From Clostridia bacterium (lineage in GTDB: Bacteria; Bacillota; Clostridia; Oscillospirales; CAG-272), in NCBI GenBank assembly GCA_017518975.1, contig JAFWTH010000124.1, positions 1 to 44,251 of the forward strand: a stretch of 44,251 bases of DNA, in the 5' to 3' direction. Position numbers and translations under genes: made by a program. The first letter of the stretch is position 1. Every line of letters begins with the position of its first letter. The notes beneath the pieces are model-generated. The model saw only the letters and a list, made by a program, of their open reading frames with translations. It did no database searches and was not told where the DNA came from. Shown piece by piece: positions 16,117 to 24,158 of this stretch.

Positions 16117-17145
16117 GTGGATCTCAAAGAAAAAATGAGCCCGCCGTGGGATCGCGGGCTCGTGCTTGACGGGACGGGTAAAGCGGTCGACGTTTTCCCC
16201 TCCGGTCTCAAATCATCCCTCGGGGATCCCGGGGCGTCCCTTTTTTCGATGCTCACCGACTCCGACGCCGCAAGGCTGTCGGAGTTTTGTGCTGTCGCTC
16301 CGGCTCCGTCGCGCGATCCCGCCTCCTTCGCGGCGAACACCGCCGTCTTCGATCTCGACGACAGGAGATTCGGCAAAGCGGTAGCCGTCAAGGATCGCGC
16401 CTTTTCCGGTTACCACACCGTCGTTTATCTGATCGAGGGAAAACACAGATCCGTCCGTTTTCCCGATTTTATGATAGAGCGGTTTCCCGACCGTTTGAGG
16501 CCGCTCGTCTCCGTCCTGAACGGACAGCCCGGCTCCCCGCCGCGCGATTTTCCCCTTTCCGCGCTCGCCTCAGAGATGAAAAAGCGCGTGGGGATCGACG
16601 GGACCGAGTCTCTTGAACGGCTGGTCCGCTCGGTGATCCGCCGCCTTTCGGCGTACCCGGAGCTGTCCTGCGGATCGGTCGGAATGGCGGATACGGTCGA
16701 GCCGCGCCCTCTTTCCGCGGTCTTTTCCGCGGGAGCGTTCGCCGCGATCTTCTCCCTTCTCGTTTCGACGCTCAATTCTTCGTCCGGGAGCCACGGGACG
16801 CTCGTCGGTATCGTTCCGCGCAAAGACGCCGCCGAGGTGATCCTCAGATCGACGGATCAAGGCGCGGCATCGGACGCGTTCTCCGAATCGCGCGATCTTC
16901 CCGCTCTTGCCGCCCGCCTTCCGCATTGTCTTGAAAAGCTCTCCCTCGCGGCGTACCTTTCCGCCGCCTCCGGCATCACCGTCGACGTGGCGCCGGGCGG
17001 AGAGCCCGGATTTTCCGTTACCGTTTATCCCGAAGCGATCGGGGAGGAGTTCAAAGATCTCTTCCCGTCGTTCGAACCCGACCTGATTTTCGGCGAACTC
17101 TCCGAGATCACCCGAGTATCAGAAGCAGCGCGAGAAGAAGAATAA
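16117..17145 (+). CDS. Unrecognised protein resembling PAS plus a decayed histidine-kinase core
   Basis: About 342 residues from GTG 16117, which has SD GGGAGG at 5-6 nt and follows the previous stop by 13 nt. I do not recognise a family with certainty. The first ~120 residues look PAS-like (LVLDGTGKAVDVFPSGL, LFSMLTDSDAARL, and a closing strand HTVVYLIE). Residues ~165-250 form helices, and FAAIFSLLVSTLNSSS sits where a GHKL N-box would be, followed by VGIVPRKDAAEVILRSTDQG like a D-box strand. The phosphoacceptor His and the catalytic Asn are not visible, so it would be a non-catalytic sensor. No membrane segment is seen. Its 3' end overlaps the convergent gene at 17108 by 38 bp. Confidence 0.5.
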   Translation: MDLKEKMSPPWDRGLVLDGTGKAVDVFPSGLKSSLGDPGASLFSMLTDSDAARLSEFCAVAPAPSRDPASFAANTAVFDLDDRRFGKAVAVKDRAFSGYHTVVYLIEGKHRSVRFPDFMIERFPDRLRPLVSVLNGQPGSPPRDFPLSALASEMKKRVGIDGTESLERLVRSVIRRLSAYPELSCGSVGMADTVEPRPLSAVFSAGAFAAIFSLLVSTLNSSSGSHGTLVGIVPRKDAAEVILRSTDQGAASDAFSESRDLPALAARLPHCLEKLSLAAYLSAASGITVDVAPGGEPGFSVTVYPEAIGEEFKDLFPSFEPDLIFGELSEITRVSEAAREEE

Positions 17146-17548
17146 CGTCTCCCGCGTCCTCGCATTCTCCGCCTCCGGCGCCGGACAGGATAAGTATCAG
17201 ACCGATGATAAGAAGCTCCTCCGTCCCGAGGCGCTCTCCCAGCCCCTCTATCAGACGCTCGATCTTCCCTCTTTCGCCGTCCCGGCGCAGAGACCCGTCG
17301 CCGTCTCGGCGCAAAGATCCGTCGCCGTCCCGGTGGGACGGGGGCGCGCCGTTCGTTCCGCGCGGCGCGGGTTCACGCCCCTCTTCCGGTACTTCATCCG
17401 GGGCGGGGTCGGACTCCCATCCGCCGTCTTCCGGTTCCGGCGCTCTTCTGAATCTGCTCCCGTCGTATTTCGGCGGCAGTCCGTATTTCGCGATCTCGAT
17501 TTCCTCCGCGGCGAGCCCGCCGCTCTTTTTCAGATTTCTGCTGTACAT
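17108..17548 (-). CDS. Small protein with conserved KYGLPPKYDGSRF head and hydrophobic tail
   Basis: A 146-residue protein of unknown function. The N-terminus (LAAEEIEIAKYGLPPKYDGSRF) resembles a small clostridial protein family that I associate with sporulation-type neighbourhoods, but I cannot name it. The middle (about 40-95) is disordered and charged, with an in-frame eight-residue repeat (RDGDGSLR, two to three units). The tail has two hydrophobic stretches (LLIIGLILILSGAGGG and VILLLALLLILG) separated by ECEDAGD, probably a membrane hairpin. It is the last gene of a three-gene operon and overlaps the 3' end of the convergent gene by 38 bp. Confidence 0.6.
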   Translation of the reverse strand: MYSRNLKKSGGLAAEEIEIAKYGLPPKYDGSRFRRAPEPEDGGWESDPAPDEVPEEGREPAPRGTNGAPPSHRDGDGSLRRDGDGSLRRDGERGKIERLIEGLGERLGTEELLIIGLILILSGAGGGECEDAGDVILLLALLLILG

Positions 17549-17570
17549 CTCTCCCCCCTCCTTCCCGCCG

Positions 17571-17921
17571 TCATTTACGCCTGTTCGCGGCGTCGAGGAT
17601 CGAGGTGAGTTTTGAGATCGACGTCACCCTGTCGATCATTTCGCGCCGTTCTCCGTTGACGTACGGCTTGAGCGCCGTGAGAAGTCTGTTCCTGTTCTCC
17701 GTTCCCGGCGACGCGCGCCCCGCGGACTTCAAAAGCGGGCCGAGCGATTCGAGTATCGCTCCGGCGTCGACGGAGGAATCTTCCCCGCCGGGATCGGGAG
17801 CCGCGGCTTCTTTCTCTTTTCCGGCGCCGTCCTCTTTCATTTTTTTAACGAGCTCCATGACCTGCGGGTCTCCCATGAGTTTTTCGATCATCCCGCCGAG
17901 GTCGCCCTTCGTTTCGTCCAT
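17571..17921 (-). CDS. Conserved clostridial small protein (helical C-terminal ALKPY domain)
   Basis: A 116-residue protein. The N-terminus is helical (GGMIEKLMGDPQVMELVKKMKED), followed by a Gly/Ala/Glu linker and a C-terminal ~45-residue helical domain with the pattern NRNRLLTALKPYVNGERREMIDRVTSISKLTSIL. I recall this pattern from many small clostridial proteins of unknown role. No signal peptide or catalytic residues are seen. It starts 13 nt after the gene at 17935 with SD GAGGAGAGG, and is followed 22 nt later by the gene at 17108. It is probably cytosolic, and a regulatory or structural role during sporulation is only a guess from context (spo0A is about 1 kb away). Confidence 0.65.
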   Translation of the reverse strand: MDETKGDLGGMIEKLMGDPQVMELVKKMKEDGAGKEKEAAAPDPGGEDSSVDAGAILESLGPLLKSAGRASPGTENRNRLLTALKPYVNGERREMIDRVTSISKLTSILDAANRRK

Positions 17922-17934
17922 CGGTCCTCTCCTC

Positions 17935-18150
17935 TCAATAATTCTTGTAGATATCGATGAGCTCGGAAATGCGTTCTATATCCCCGTCGCTCAGATTCCT
18001 CATTACTTCTTTCAGTTTCCTCGCCGAATCCGGCCGCAGTCCGCCTCCCCGCGTGAGCCCCTTCGACGAAGCGAGAAGCGCCGCGAGCGCGCCGAGTTTT
18101 TCGTCGGGCATCCCGGCGAGCATATCGACCGTTTTCCTGTCAAATTTCAC
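17935..18150 (-). CDS. 71-residue helical protein of unknown function
   Basis: The GTG start at 18150 has SD GGGGGTG 5 nt upstream. The protein is about 71 residues, all helical and charged (FDRKTVDMLAGMPDEKLGALAALLASSKGL, then DSARKLKEVMRNLSDGDIERISELIDIYKN), with a central Gly-rich turn. A longer frame to 18570 runs antisense into the phosphodiesterase gene and lacks an RBS. It is the first gene of the small-protein operon and is divergent from yfcE across about 63 bp. That gap holds a TTCAT/ATGAA inverted repeat (near 18170) and a TATAAT on the minus strand. Confidence 0.6.
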   Translation of the reverse strand: MKFDRKTVDMLAGMPDEKLGALAALLASSKGLTRGGGLRPDSARKLKEVMRNLSDGDIERISELIDIYKNY

Positions 18151-18213
18151 GCTTTCACCCCCTCGTATATTCATTATATGAACGTTCCCGCGCAAAGTGA
18201 AAGGAGCGCACCG

Positions 18214-18720
18214 ATGAAGATCCTCGTTTTCTCCGATTCGCATGGCAACCCGAAATATCTCGCCGCCGCCCTGAGGGAGCACAAAGGGACGGTCGACCTC
18301 GCGATCCACCTCGGAGACGGGCTCTCCGACATGGAGCGTGCGGGCGACCTGCTCGACTGCACGGCGACCGCGACGGTGATCGGCAACGGGGAGCAGTTTT
18401 TTGAGCGCCGCCTGTGGGCGGACGTGCCGGACGAAACGGTGATCAGCCCCGACGGCGTGCGGATCCTCTGCTGTCACGGTCACAAATACAGGGTGAAGCA
18501 CGGTCTGTCGTCCCTCGCCGAACACGCGGAGCAGATCGGCGCCGATCTCGTCCTTTTCGGTCACACGCATGATCCGTTCGACGGATGGGAAAAGACTCCG
18601 TCCGGCAAACTGATCCGCTTTTTCAACCCCGGCTCGGTCGGACTCGGTTATCCCGCTTCATACGGCATCGTAGAGACGGTCGGAGGAAAATTTATAACGT
18701 CGCATCGGTTTTTCGATTGA
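18214..18720 (+). CDS. yfcE: YfcE/MJ0936-type metallophosphoesterase
   Basis: A 168-residue calcineurin-like phosphodiesterase. The metal-ligand motifs are DSHGN (Asp 8, His 10), HLGDG (Asp 35), GNGE (57-60, where Asp is more usual than Glu), CCHGHKY (His 88, His 90) and FGHTHDP (His 117, His 119), followed by NPGSVG. These small cytosolic enzymes hydrolyse phosphodiesters in vitro with Mn; the physiological substrate is unknown. The ATG at 18214 has SD AAAGGAG at 7 nt. Longer readings to 17605 are antisense to the small-protein operon. The gene is monocistronic, with a terminator right after it. Confidence 0.88.
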   Translation: MKILVFSDSHGNPKYLAAALREHKGTVDLAIHLGDGLSDMERAGDLLDCTATATVIGNGEQFFERRLWADVPDETVISPDGVRILCCHGHKYRVKHGLSSLAEHAEQIGADLVLFGHTHDPFDGWEKTPSGKLIRFFNPGSVGLGYPASYGIVETVGGKFITSHRFFD

Positions 18721-18747
18721 ACAAAACGCAAAAAAGCGCACTCTCAA

Positions 18748-18772
18748 CGCGCCCCGACGGGCGCGTTTTTTT
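18748..18772 (+). terminator. Intrinsic terminator after yfcE
   Basis: CGCGCCC, loop CGAC and GGGCGCG are followed by seven T residues. Confidence 0.85.
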
Positions 18773-18871
18773 CGTTTTCTCACCGTACCTCATTTTCTGC
18801 ATTTTCCATAATTGTCATTTTTTACCAATTTTCCGCTTGATTTTTTGTTGATTATTTAATCTGGGCGGCAC

Positions 18872-18900
18872 TTGCAATGAATTGGTAAATATGGTAAAAT
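18872..18900 (+). promoter_or_regulatory. spo0A promoter
   Basis: TTGCAA (18872-18877), a 17-bp spacer and TAAAAT (18895-18900) are preceded by TGG, an extended -10 element. The predicted start near 18907 excludes the upstream ATG at 18901 and supports translation from 18946. No Spo0A box was found here. Confidence 0.65.
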
Positions 18901-18945
18901 ATGGATGTAAACGTGAGAAACGTGAGAAAGGAAGGACAGCGAAAA

Positions 18946-19752
18946 ATGATGAGGACCGTCAAAATTCTTATAGCGGACGAAAACGCGGAAGTCAGAAAAA
19001 CGTGCAGGGATTATATCGTGAAAAGAGGGATCGGTTCGGTGAGTGAGGCGGCGACGGGCGACGAGGCGCTCTCCCTCGTGCGGACCGGGACGTTCGACGT
19101 CGTGGTGTGCGACGCGTGGCTCGACCGGATCGACGGAGTCGGCCTGATAAGGCGGTGCCGGGAGGCGGGCGGGACCCCGCCCTCGTTTATCCTGATATCC
19201 CCCGCGGCAAGTCAGAAGCTCTTTATGGAGGCAAACCGCGCGGGCGCGGAAGTGTGCATGACGAAACCGGTCGACTGCGCCGCTCTCGCCGATTCGATAG
19301 AGACGATACTCAAAAACCGCGGGATCACGAAAGACCGCTCTCCCTCGGCCGCGGGCGGAGCGAACGGCGCCGGGGCGAACGGGACGGCGCCCGATCCCGT
19401 CGATATCGAGACGCAGGTGACGAAGATAATCCATCAGATCGGCGTACCCGCCCATATCAAGGGGTATCAGTACCTCCGCACCGCGATCATGATGACCGTC
19501 TCCGACAGTAATATAATCAACTCGGTGACGAAAGTCCTCTATCCCTCCGTCGCCAAACAGTACAGCACGACCACCTCTCGCGTGGAACGCGCGATCCGCC
19601 ACGCGATCGAAGTCGCGTGGGACCGCGGCGACGTGGATACGCTGAACTCCTACTTCGGCTACACCATCCAGAACAGCCGCGGAAAACCGACTAATTCGGA
19701 GTTCATCGCAATGATAGCGGATAATTTGAGGCTGAAATATAAAATAAGATAA
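18946..19752 (+). CDS. spo0A: Sporulation master regulator Spo0A
   Basis: A 268-residue response regulator. The receiver domain (about 5-122) has the acidic pair Asp 11/Glu 12, the phosphoacceptor Asp 56 in VVCDAWL, Ser 85 where Thr/Ser is expected, and Lys 107 in TKPVD. A Gly/Ala linker (about 130-150) leads to the Spo0A-specific effector domain (about 153-268) with [16 protein letters not shown], the recognition helix [19 protein letters not shown], and the C-terminal [23 protein letters not shown]. Phosphorylated Spo0A dimerises and binds TGTCGAA boxes to start sporulation. The start is chosen from SD AAGGA 9 nt upstream and the promoter position. Unlike most clostridia, spoIVB is not the upstream neighbour. 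A 0A-box-like site lies about 130 bp downstream. Confidence 0.95.
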   Translation: MMRTVKILIADENAEVRKTCRDYIVKRGIGSVSEAATGDEALSLVRTGTFDVVVCDAWLDRIDGVGLIRRCREAGGTPPSFILISPAASQKLFMEANRAGAEVCMTKPVDCAALADSIETILKNRGITKDRSPSAAGGANGAGANGTAPDPVDIETQVTKIIHQIGVPAHIKGYQYLRTAIMMTVSDSNIINSVTKVLYPSVAKQYSTTTSRVERAIRHAIEVAWDRGDVDTLNSYFGYTIQNSRGKPTNSEFIAMIADNLRLKYKIR

Positions 19753-19756
19753 ATAA

Positions 19757-19842
19757 CCGGGGGCTTCTTTGAAAAGAAGCCCCCGGACCCCCAAGAAACT
19801 TTTGAAATTGCCGGCGGAAATACACACCGCCGGCGGGGTTTT
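19757..19842 (+). terminator. Double hairpin after spo0A
   Basis: The first stem, CCGGGGGCTTCTTT/AAAGAAGCCCCCGG (19757-19786), is a perfect 14-bp arm pair with a 2-nt loop but no T-run. It continues as ACCCCCAAGAAAC, a phrase I recall as a dispersed clostridial repeat. The second stem, GCCGGCGG/CCGCCGGC (19810-19834), is followed by GGGGTTTTC and could terminate spo0A transcription. Confidence 0.6.
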
Positions 19843-19878
19843 CAATAAAGAACCATAAGTTTAAAGACAGGGGAATCT

Positions 19879-19922
19879 TGTCGAACGAATTATTTGCAAA
19901 AAAGAAAATATAGTGATATAAT
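19879..19922 (+). promoter_or_regulatory. Spo0A-box-like site and promoter of the EF-hand gene
   Basis: TGTCGAA (19879-19885) matches the Spo0A box core. It ends 8 bp before the -35 TTGCAA (19894-19899), which is followed after 17 bp by TATAAT (19917-19922). The arrangement is that expected for activation (or repression) by Spo0A, whose gene lies just upstream. The match is read by eye and one 7-mer can occur by chance. Confidence 0.55.
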
Positions 19923-19983
19923 GAAAGTACAGAGGCAAGTCCGACAGAGAGTTTCCGGCAACGGATGAATGGAGGGTGAGCTT

Positions 19984-20154
19984 ATGGGAGACGATTTCAA
20001 ATTCGAACCGTTTGATTTCAACGGCGACGGCAAGGTCGACGCAGGCGAGGAGTACCTCGGATATATGATCATAAGCGGCGAGTTTGACGCCGAAGATCAG
20101 AACGAGGATGCGCTCGACAAGAACTTCCCCGACGACGACGAATACCCGAGATAA
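19984..20154 (+). CDS. 56-residue EF-hand microprotein
   Basis: A very acidic protein with one canonical 12-residue EF-hand loop at 11-22 (DFNGDGKVDAGE: Asp 11, Asn 13, Asp 15, Lys 17 via the backbone, Asp 19, Glu 22). A short helix (EYLGYMIIS) and an acidic tail follow. A single EF-hand would bind Ca2+ weakly alone and may dimerise. It has no signal peptide. ATG 19984 is chosen because GGAGG lies 9 nt upstream; the frame could be read from 19969, but that ATG overlaps the SD. The gene is monocistronic between a consensus promoter and a strong terminator. Similar small acidic EF-hand proteins occur in gut clostridia with unknown function. Confidence 0.7.
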   Translation: MGDDFKFEPFDFNGDGKVDAGEEYLGYMIISGEFDAEDQNEDALDKNFPDDDEYPR

Positions 20155-20171
20155 ACCTTTATAACGCACGC

Positions 20172-20206
20172 GCCGCTTCCCGAAATCGGGAAGCGGCGGT
20201 TTTTTT
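20172..20206 (+). terminator. Intrinsic terminator of the EF-hand gene
   Basis: CCGCTTCCCGA/TCGGGAAGCGG has a 2-nt loop and is followed by CGG and seven T residues. Confidence 0.88.
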
Positions 20207-20242
20207 CACAAAAATCCCCTTGCGACATATTTACACAAGGGG
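20205..20242 (-). terminator. Terminator of the four-helix-bundle gene
   Basis: On the minus strand CCCCTTGTG pairs with CGCAAGGGG (one G-U) around a 9-nt loop, followed by ATTTTTG. It sits back to back with the plus-strand terminator. Confidence 0.7.
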
Positions 20243-20253
20243 CTTGTTAGTTC

Positions 20254-20604
20254 TTATTTGTTTTTGAGAGTAGTTACGGACGAGACAAGCATCCTTCGCA
20301 ATTCAACGCATTTGTTTTGATACAGGTCAAAAGAATCTTTTGAAACGGAGCCGGTTTCATAAAGCAATTCAAGCCAATACGCGCTTTCATTACATTCTTT
20401 CAGCGCAATTTCAAGTTTTGATATAAAATCTTTTGTTCCCTGCGCATACTGCGCTTCGTAGACGTTTGCGCCTATTGAAGTCCCGCTTCGAAGAAGCTGA
20501 TTGACAAGATCCGCCTCGACGCGTTTTTCTTTCAGTTCTCTGCAAAGGACTATAATTGCTTTGGCAAAATCTTTTGACTTTGTCCGAAGAATACTGTCAC
20601 TCAT
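20254..20604 (-). CDS. Four-helix-bundle protein (S23/IVS, Avd-like)
   Basis: A 116-residue protein matching the four-helix-bundle family (TIGR02436, known from 23S rRNA intervening sequences and related to Avd of diversity-generating retroelements). Signatures are FAKAIIVLCRELK, QLLRSGTSIGANVYEAQ, KLEIALKECNESAYWLELL and ELRRMLVSSV. Members form pentameric barrels that can bind nucleic acid. No reverse transcriptase or rRNA fragment is nearby. The gene is clearly AT-richer than groEL next door, which suggests transfer, and it is flanked upstream by a dense hairpin-repeat array. The ATG at 20604 has a weak SD (GGAG about 13 nt away). Confidence 0.85.
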   Translation of the reverse strand: MSDSILRTKSKDFAKAIIVLCRELKEKRVEADLVNQLLRSGTSIGANVYEAQYAQGTKDFISKLEIALKECNESAYWLELLYETGSVSKDSFDLYQNKCVELRRMLVSSVTTLKNK

Positions 20605-20624
20605 TTTTCATACCGCTCCGTCTT

Positions 20625-22520
<1,896 letters not shown>

Positions 22521-22545
22521 TCAGTCTCCTTTCGTTCGCCCGCCG

Positions 22546-22830
22546 TCACTCGACGATGGCGAGTATATCGCTCTGTCTTACGATCGAATATTCTTCTCCG
22601 TCGCACTTCACGTCGGTTCCGGAATATTTGCTCGTGATAACGCGATCGCCGACCTTGACGGTCATAACGACCTCTTTACCGTCGACCGTACCGCCGGGGC
22701 CGACCGCGACGACTTCCGCGATCTGCGGCTTCTCCTGAGCCTTACCCGGGAGAACGATCCCGCCGGTCGTTTTTTCTTCCGCTTCGATCGTCTTGACGAC
22801 GACTCTGTCAGCCAAAGGTTTGATAGTCAT
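22546..22830 (-). CDS. groES: Co-chaperonin GroES
   Basis: A 94-residue Hsp10 from ATG 22830, which has SD GGAGGAGGTC 6 nt upstream. Motifs are PLADRVVVK at the start, a mobile loop EEKTTGGIVLPGKAQEKP (about 16-34), and AVGPGG, MTVKVGDRVITSKYSGTDVKCDGEEY and ILAIVE at the end. It caps the GroEL ring. A reading 18 codons longer would begin before the SD and is unlikely. It is the first gene of the groES-groEL operon. Confidence 0.97.
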   Translation of the reverse strand: MTIKPLADRVVVKTIEAEEKTTGGIVLPGKAQEKPQIAEVVAVGPGGTVDGKEVVMTVKVGDRVITSKYSGTDVKCDGEEYSIVRQSDILAIVE

Positions 22831-22877
22831 TTGAATGACCTCCTCCGTTATGTGCTTTCGCACTTGATTTAGAATTT

Positions 22878-22904
22878 TTAGCACTCAGTTAAACTGAGTG
22901 CCAA
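22878..22904 (-). promoter_or_regulatory. CIRCE operator (HrcA site)
   Basis: TTAGCACTC, nine bases, GAGTGCCAA. This is one mismatch from the consensus inverted repeat TTAGCACTC-N9-GAGTGCTAA. It lies just downstream of the predicted transcription start of groES and is the binding site of the heat-shock repressor HrcA. Confidence 0.95.
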
Positions 22905-22917
22905 TCTTTACTCTATT

Positions 22918-22946
22918 ATTGTAGCCCCGACTTTTTCAAAAATCAA
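22918..22946 (-). promoter_or_regulatory. Sigma-A promoter of groESL
   Basis: On the minus strand TTGATT (22946-22941), a 17-bp spacer and TACAAT (22923-22918), with a start near 22911 directly before the CIRCE element. Confidence 0.75.
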
Positions 22947-23019
22947 GAGGTTTTTTCAAGGTTTACATTTAATTAACATTTGATACCATATTTGACCGAT
23001 TTTGCTTTTTTTCTTGCAT

Positions 23020-23856
23020 TCATTCGTCGCGAGTGCTAAACGCGCCGTCTCCGAACCGTTCGAGGAAAGATCGCTCCTCCCCGTTTTCCTTATACCCCAT
23101 GAGCGTGTCGAGCATCACGTTCTTCGTGCTGTTGAAAAGGTTGATCTCGATATCGGGGCACTCCTTTTCAAGAGACCGGATGAGCTGCTTCGTCCACGCT
23201 CTTTTTGAAGAATGCCGCTCGTCGTCCGACGTCATCGGGCACGCGCATCCGAGAAATTCAAGACCGCAGTACCTCGCCCAGCGCTCGATATCTTCCTCTT
23301 TTATCCGGAAAAGCGGGCGGATCAGCTCCATCCCCTCGAAATTCGTGCTCTTAAGGCGCGGGAGCATCCCGGATATCTGCGAACCCCATATCATACCCAT
23401 GAGCGTCGTCACGGCGGCGTCCGTCATATGGTGACCGAGAGCGATCTTGCTGCATCCGAGTTCGCGGGCGTAGTTGTAAAGGTGTCCGCGCCTCATCCGC
23501 GCGCAAAGATAGCACGGCGATTTTTCCTGCCTCGTCGCCACGCGGAAAACGTTCGTCTCAAAGACGCGAAGCGGGATCCCGAGCGCGCGCGCGTTTTCCT
23601 CGAGCTTCGCGCGGTTCTCCGGGGAATACCCCGGGTCCATCGTGATATATTCGACGTCGAACGGAAAATCGCTGTGGCGGTGAAGCTCGTCCATAAGGAC
23701 GGCGAGAAGGGCGGAATCCTTCCCGCCCGATATACAGACGGCGACGCGGTCGCCCTCTCTCAGCAGTTCGTATTCTTTCAGCGCCGTGATGAACGGTCCC
23801 CACAGCTCGCGCCTGAATTTTCCGCGCGCCGCTTTAGCGGCAAAACCTTCCGTCAT
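23020..23856 (-). CDS. ttcA: TtcA-like PP-loop tRNA thiolation enzyme
   Basis: A 278-residue adenine-nucleotide alpha-hydrolase (PP-loop) enzyme with SGGKDS at 43-48. Family phrases are SPCYLCARMRRGHLYNYA (Cys 115, Cys 118), LGCSKIALGHHMTDAAVTTLM and IRPLFRIKEEDI. A second Cys pair is Cys 204/Cys 206 in GCACP, where E. coli TtcA has CxxC. TtcA uses a 4Fe-4S cluster and ATP to make 2-thiocytidine 32 in tRNA. ATG 23856 has SD AAGGGA 8 nt upstream. The 35 extra residues of the longer frame are read from a dispersed repeat and are rejected. The exact RNA target of this clostridial branch is not certain. Confidence 0.75.
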   Translation of the reverse strand: MTEGFAAKAARGKFRRELWGPFITALKEYELLREGDRVAVCISGGKDSALLAVLMDELHRHSDFPFDVEYITMDPGYSPENRAKLEENARALGIPLRVFETNVFRVATRQEKSPCYLCARMRRGHLYNYARELGCSKIALGHHMTDAAVTTLMGMIWGSQISGMLPRLKSTNFEGMELIRPLFRIKEEDIERWARYCGLEFLGCACPMTSDDERHSSKRAWTKQLIRSLEKECPDIEINLFNSTKNVMLDTLMGYKENGEERSFLERFGDGAFSTRDE

Positions 23857-23879
23857 ATTATCATCCCTTTTTCTTTGCG

Positions 23880-24071
23880 TCACCTCATCAGGCAACTTCG
23901 TTGCCAGCTTCCCCTCAAGGGGAAGCCTTATAGATTCTTCGACTCCGTTCACTCCGTTCACTACGCTCAGAATGACACGGGAATACAGAAAATGAGTCCG
24001 TAAAATTCCGCGGTCCCTGCGGAATTTTATCCTGCTTGCGGAGCAAGCAGACGAGAAGACGGATGAGGTGA
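23880..24071. mobile_element. 192-bp MITE-like repeat (copy A)
   Basis: It is bounded by TCACCTCATC (23880-23889) and its inverse GATGAGGTGA (24062-24071). Internal hairpins are GGCAAC-TTC-GTTGCC, CTTCCCCT/AGGGGAAG, AAAATTCCGC/GCGGAATTTT and CTGCTTGC-GGA-GCAAGCAG. It shares long stretches (ATAGATTCTTCGACTCCG, GAAAATGAGTCCGTAAAATT) with the element at 37196-37595. No transposase is encoded. It sits immediately upstream of ttcA and supplies the false N-terminal extension of that frame. Confidence 0.7.
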
Positions 24072-24110
24072 GAACAGGATCTCATTATTTTATTATCATT
24101 CTCTGCAATA

Positions 24111-24140
24111 GTGCGGCGGACGCTGTCGCGCCCGCCGCAC
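24111..24140 (-). terminator. Hairpin at the end of the ABC/DUF5696 operon
   Basis: GTGCGGCGG/CCGCCGCAC form a 9-bp stem with a 12-nt loop just past the last permease gene. On the minus strand only a weak AT-rich tail follows, so termination may be partial. Confidence 0.45.
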
Positions 24141-24158
24141 GTTTGTTTGTAATGGGAC

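Noticed and set aside
18151..18570. Long upstream extension of the 71-residue protein
   Set aside because: It is antisense to the well-supported phosphodiesterase gene and has no RBS.
23031..23039. GAGTGCTAA, an exact CIRCE half-site
   Set aside because: It lies in the coding end of ttcA with no facing TTAGCACTC at the 9-nt distance, so it is most likely chance.
23857..23961. 35-residue N-terminal extension of ttcA
   Set aside because: The extension is translated from the MITE-like repeat at 23880-24071, and a good SD precedes the ATG at 23856.
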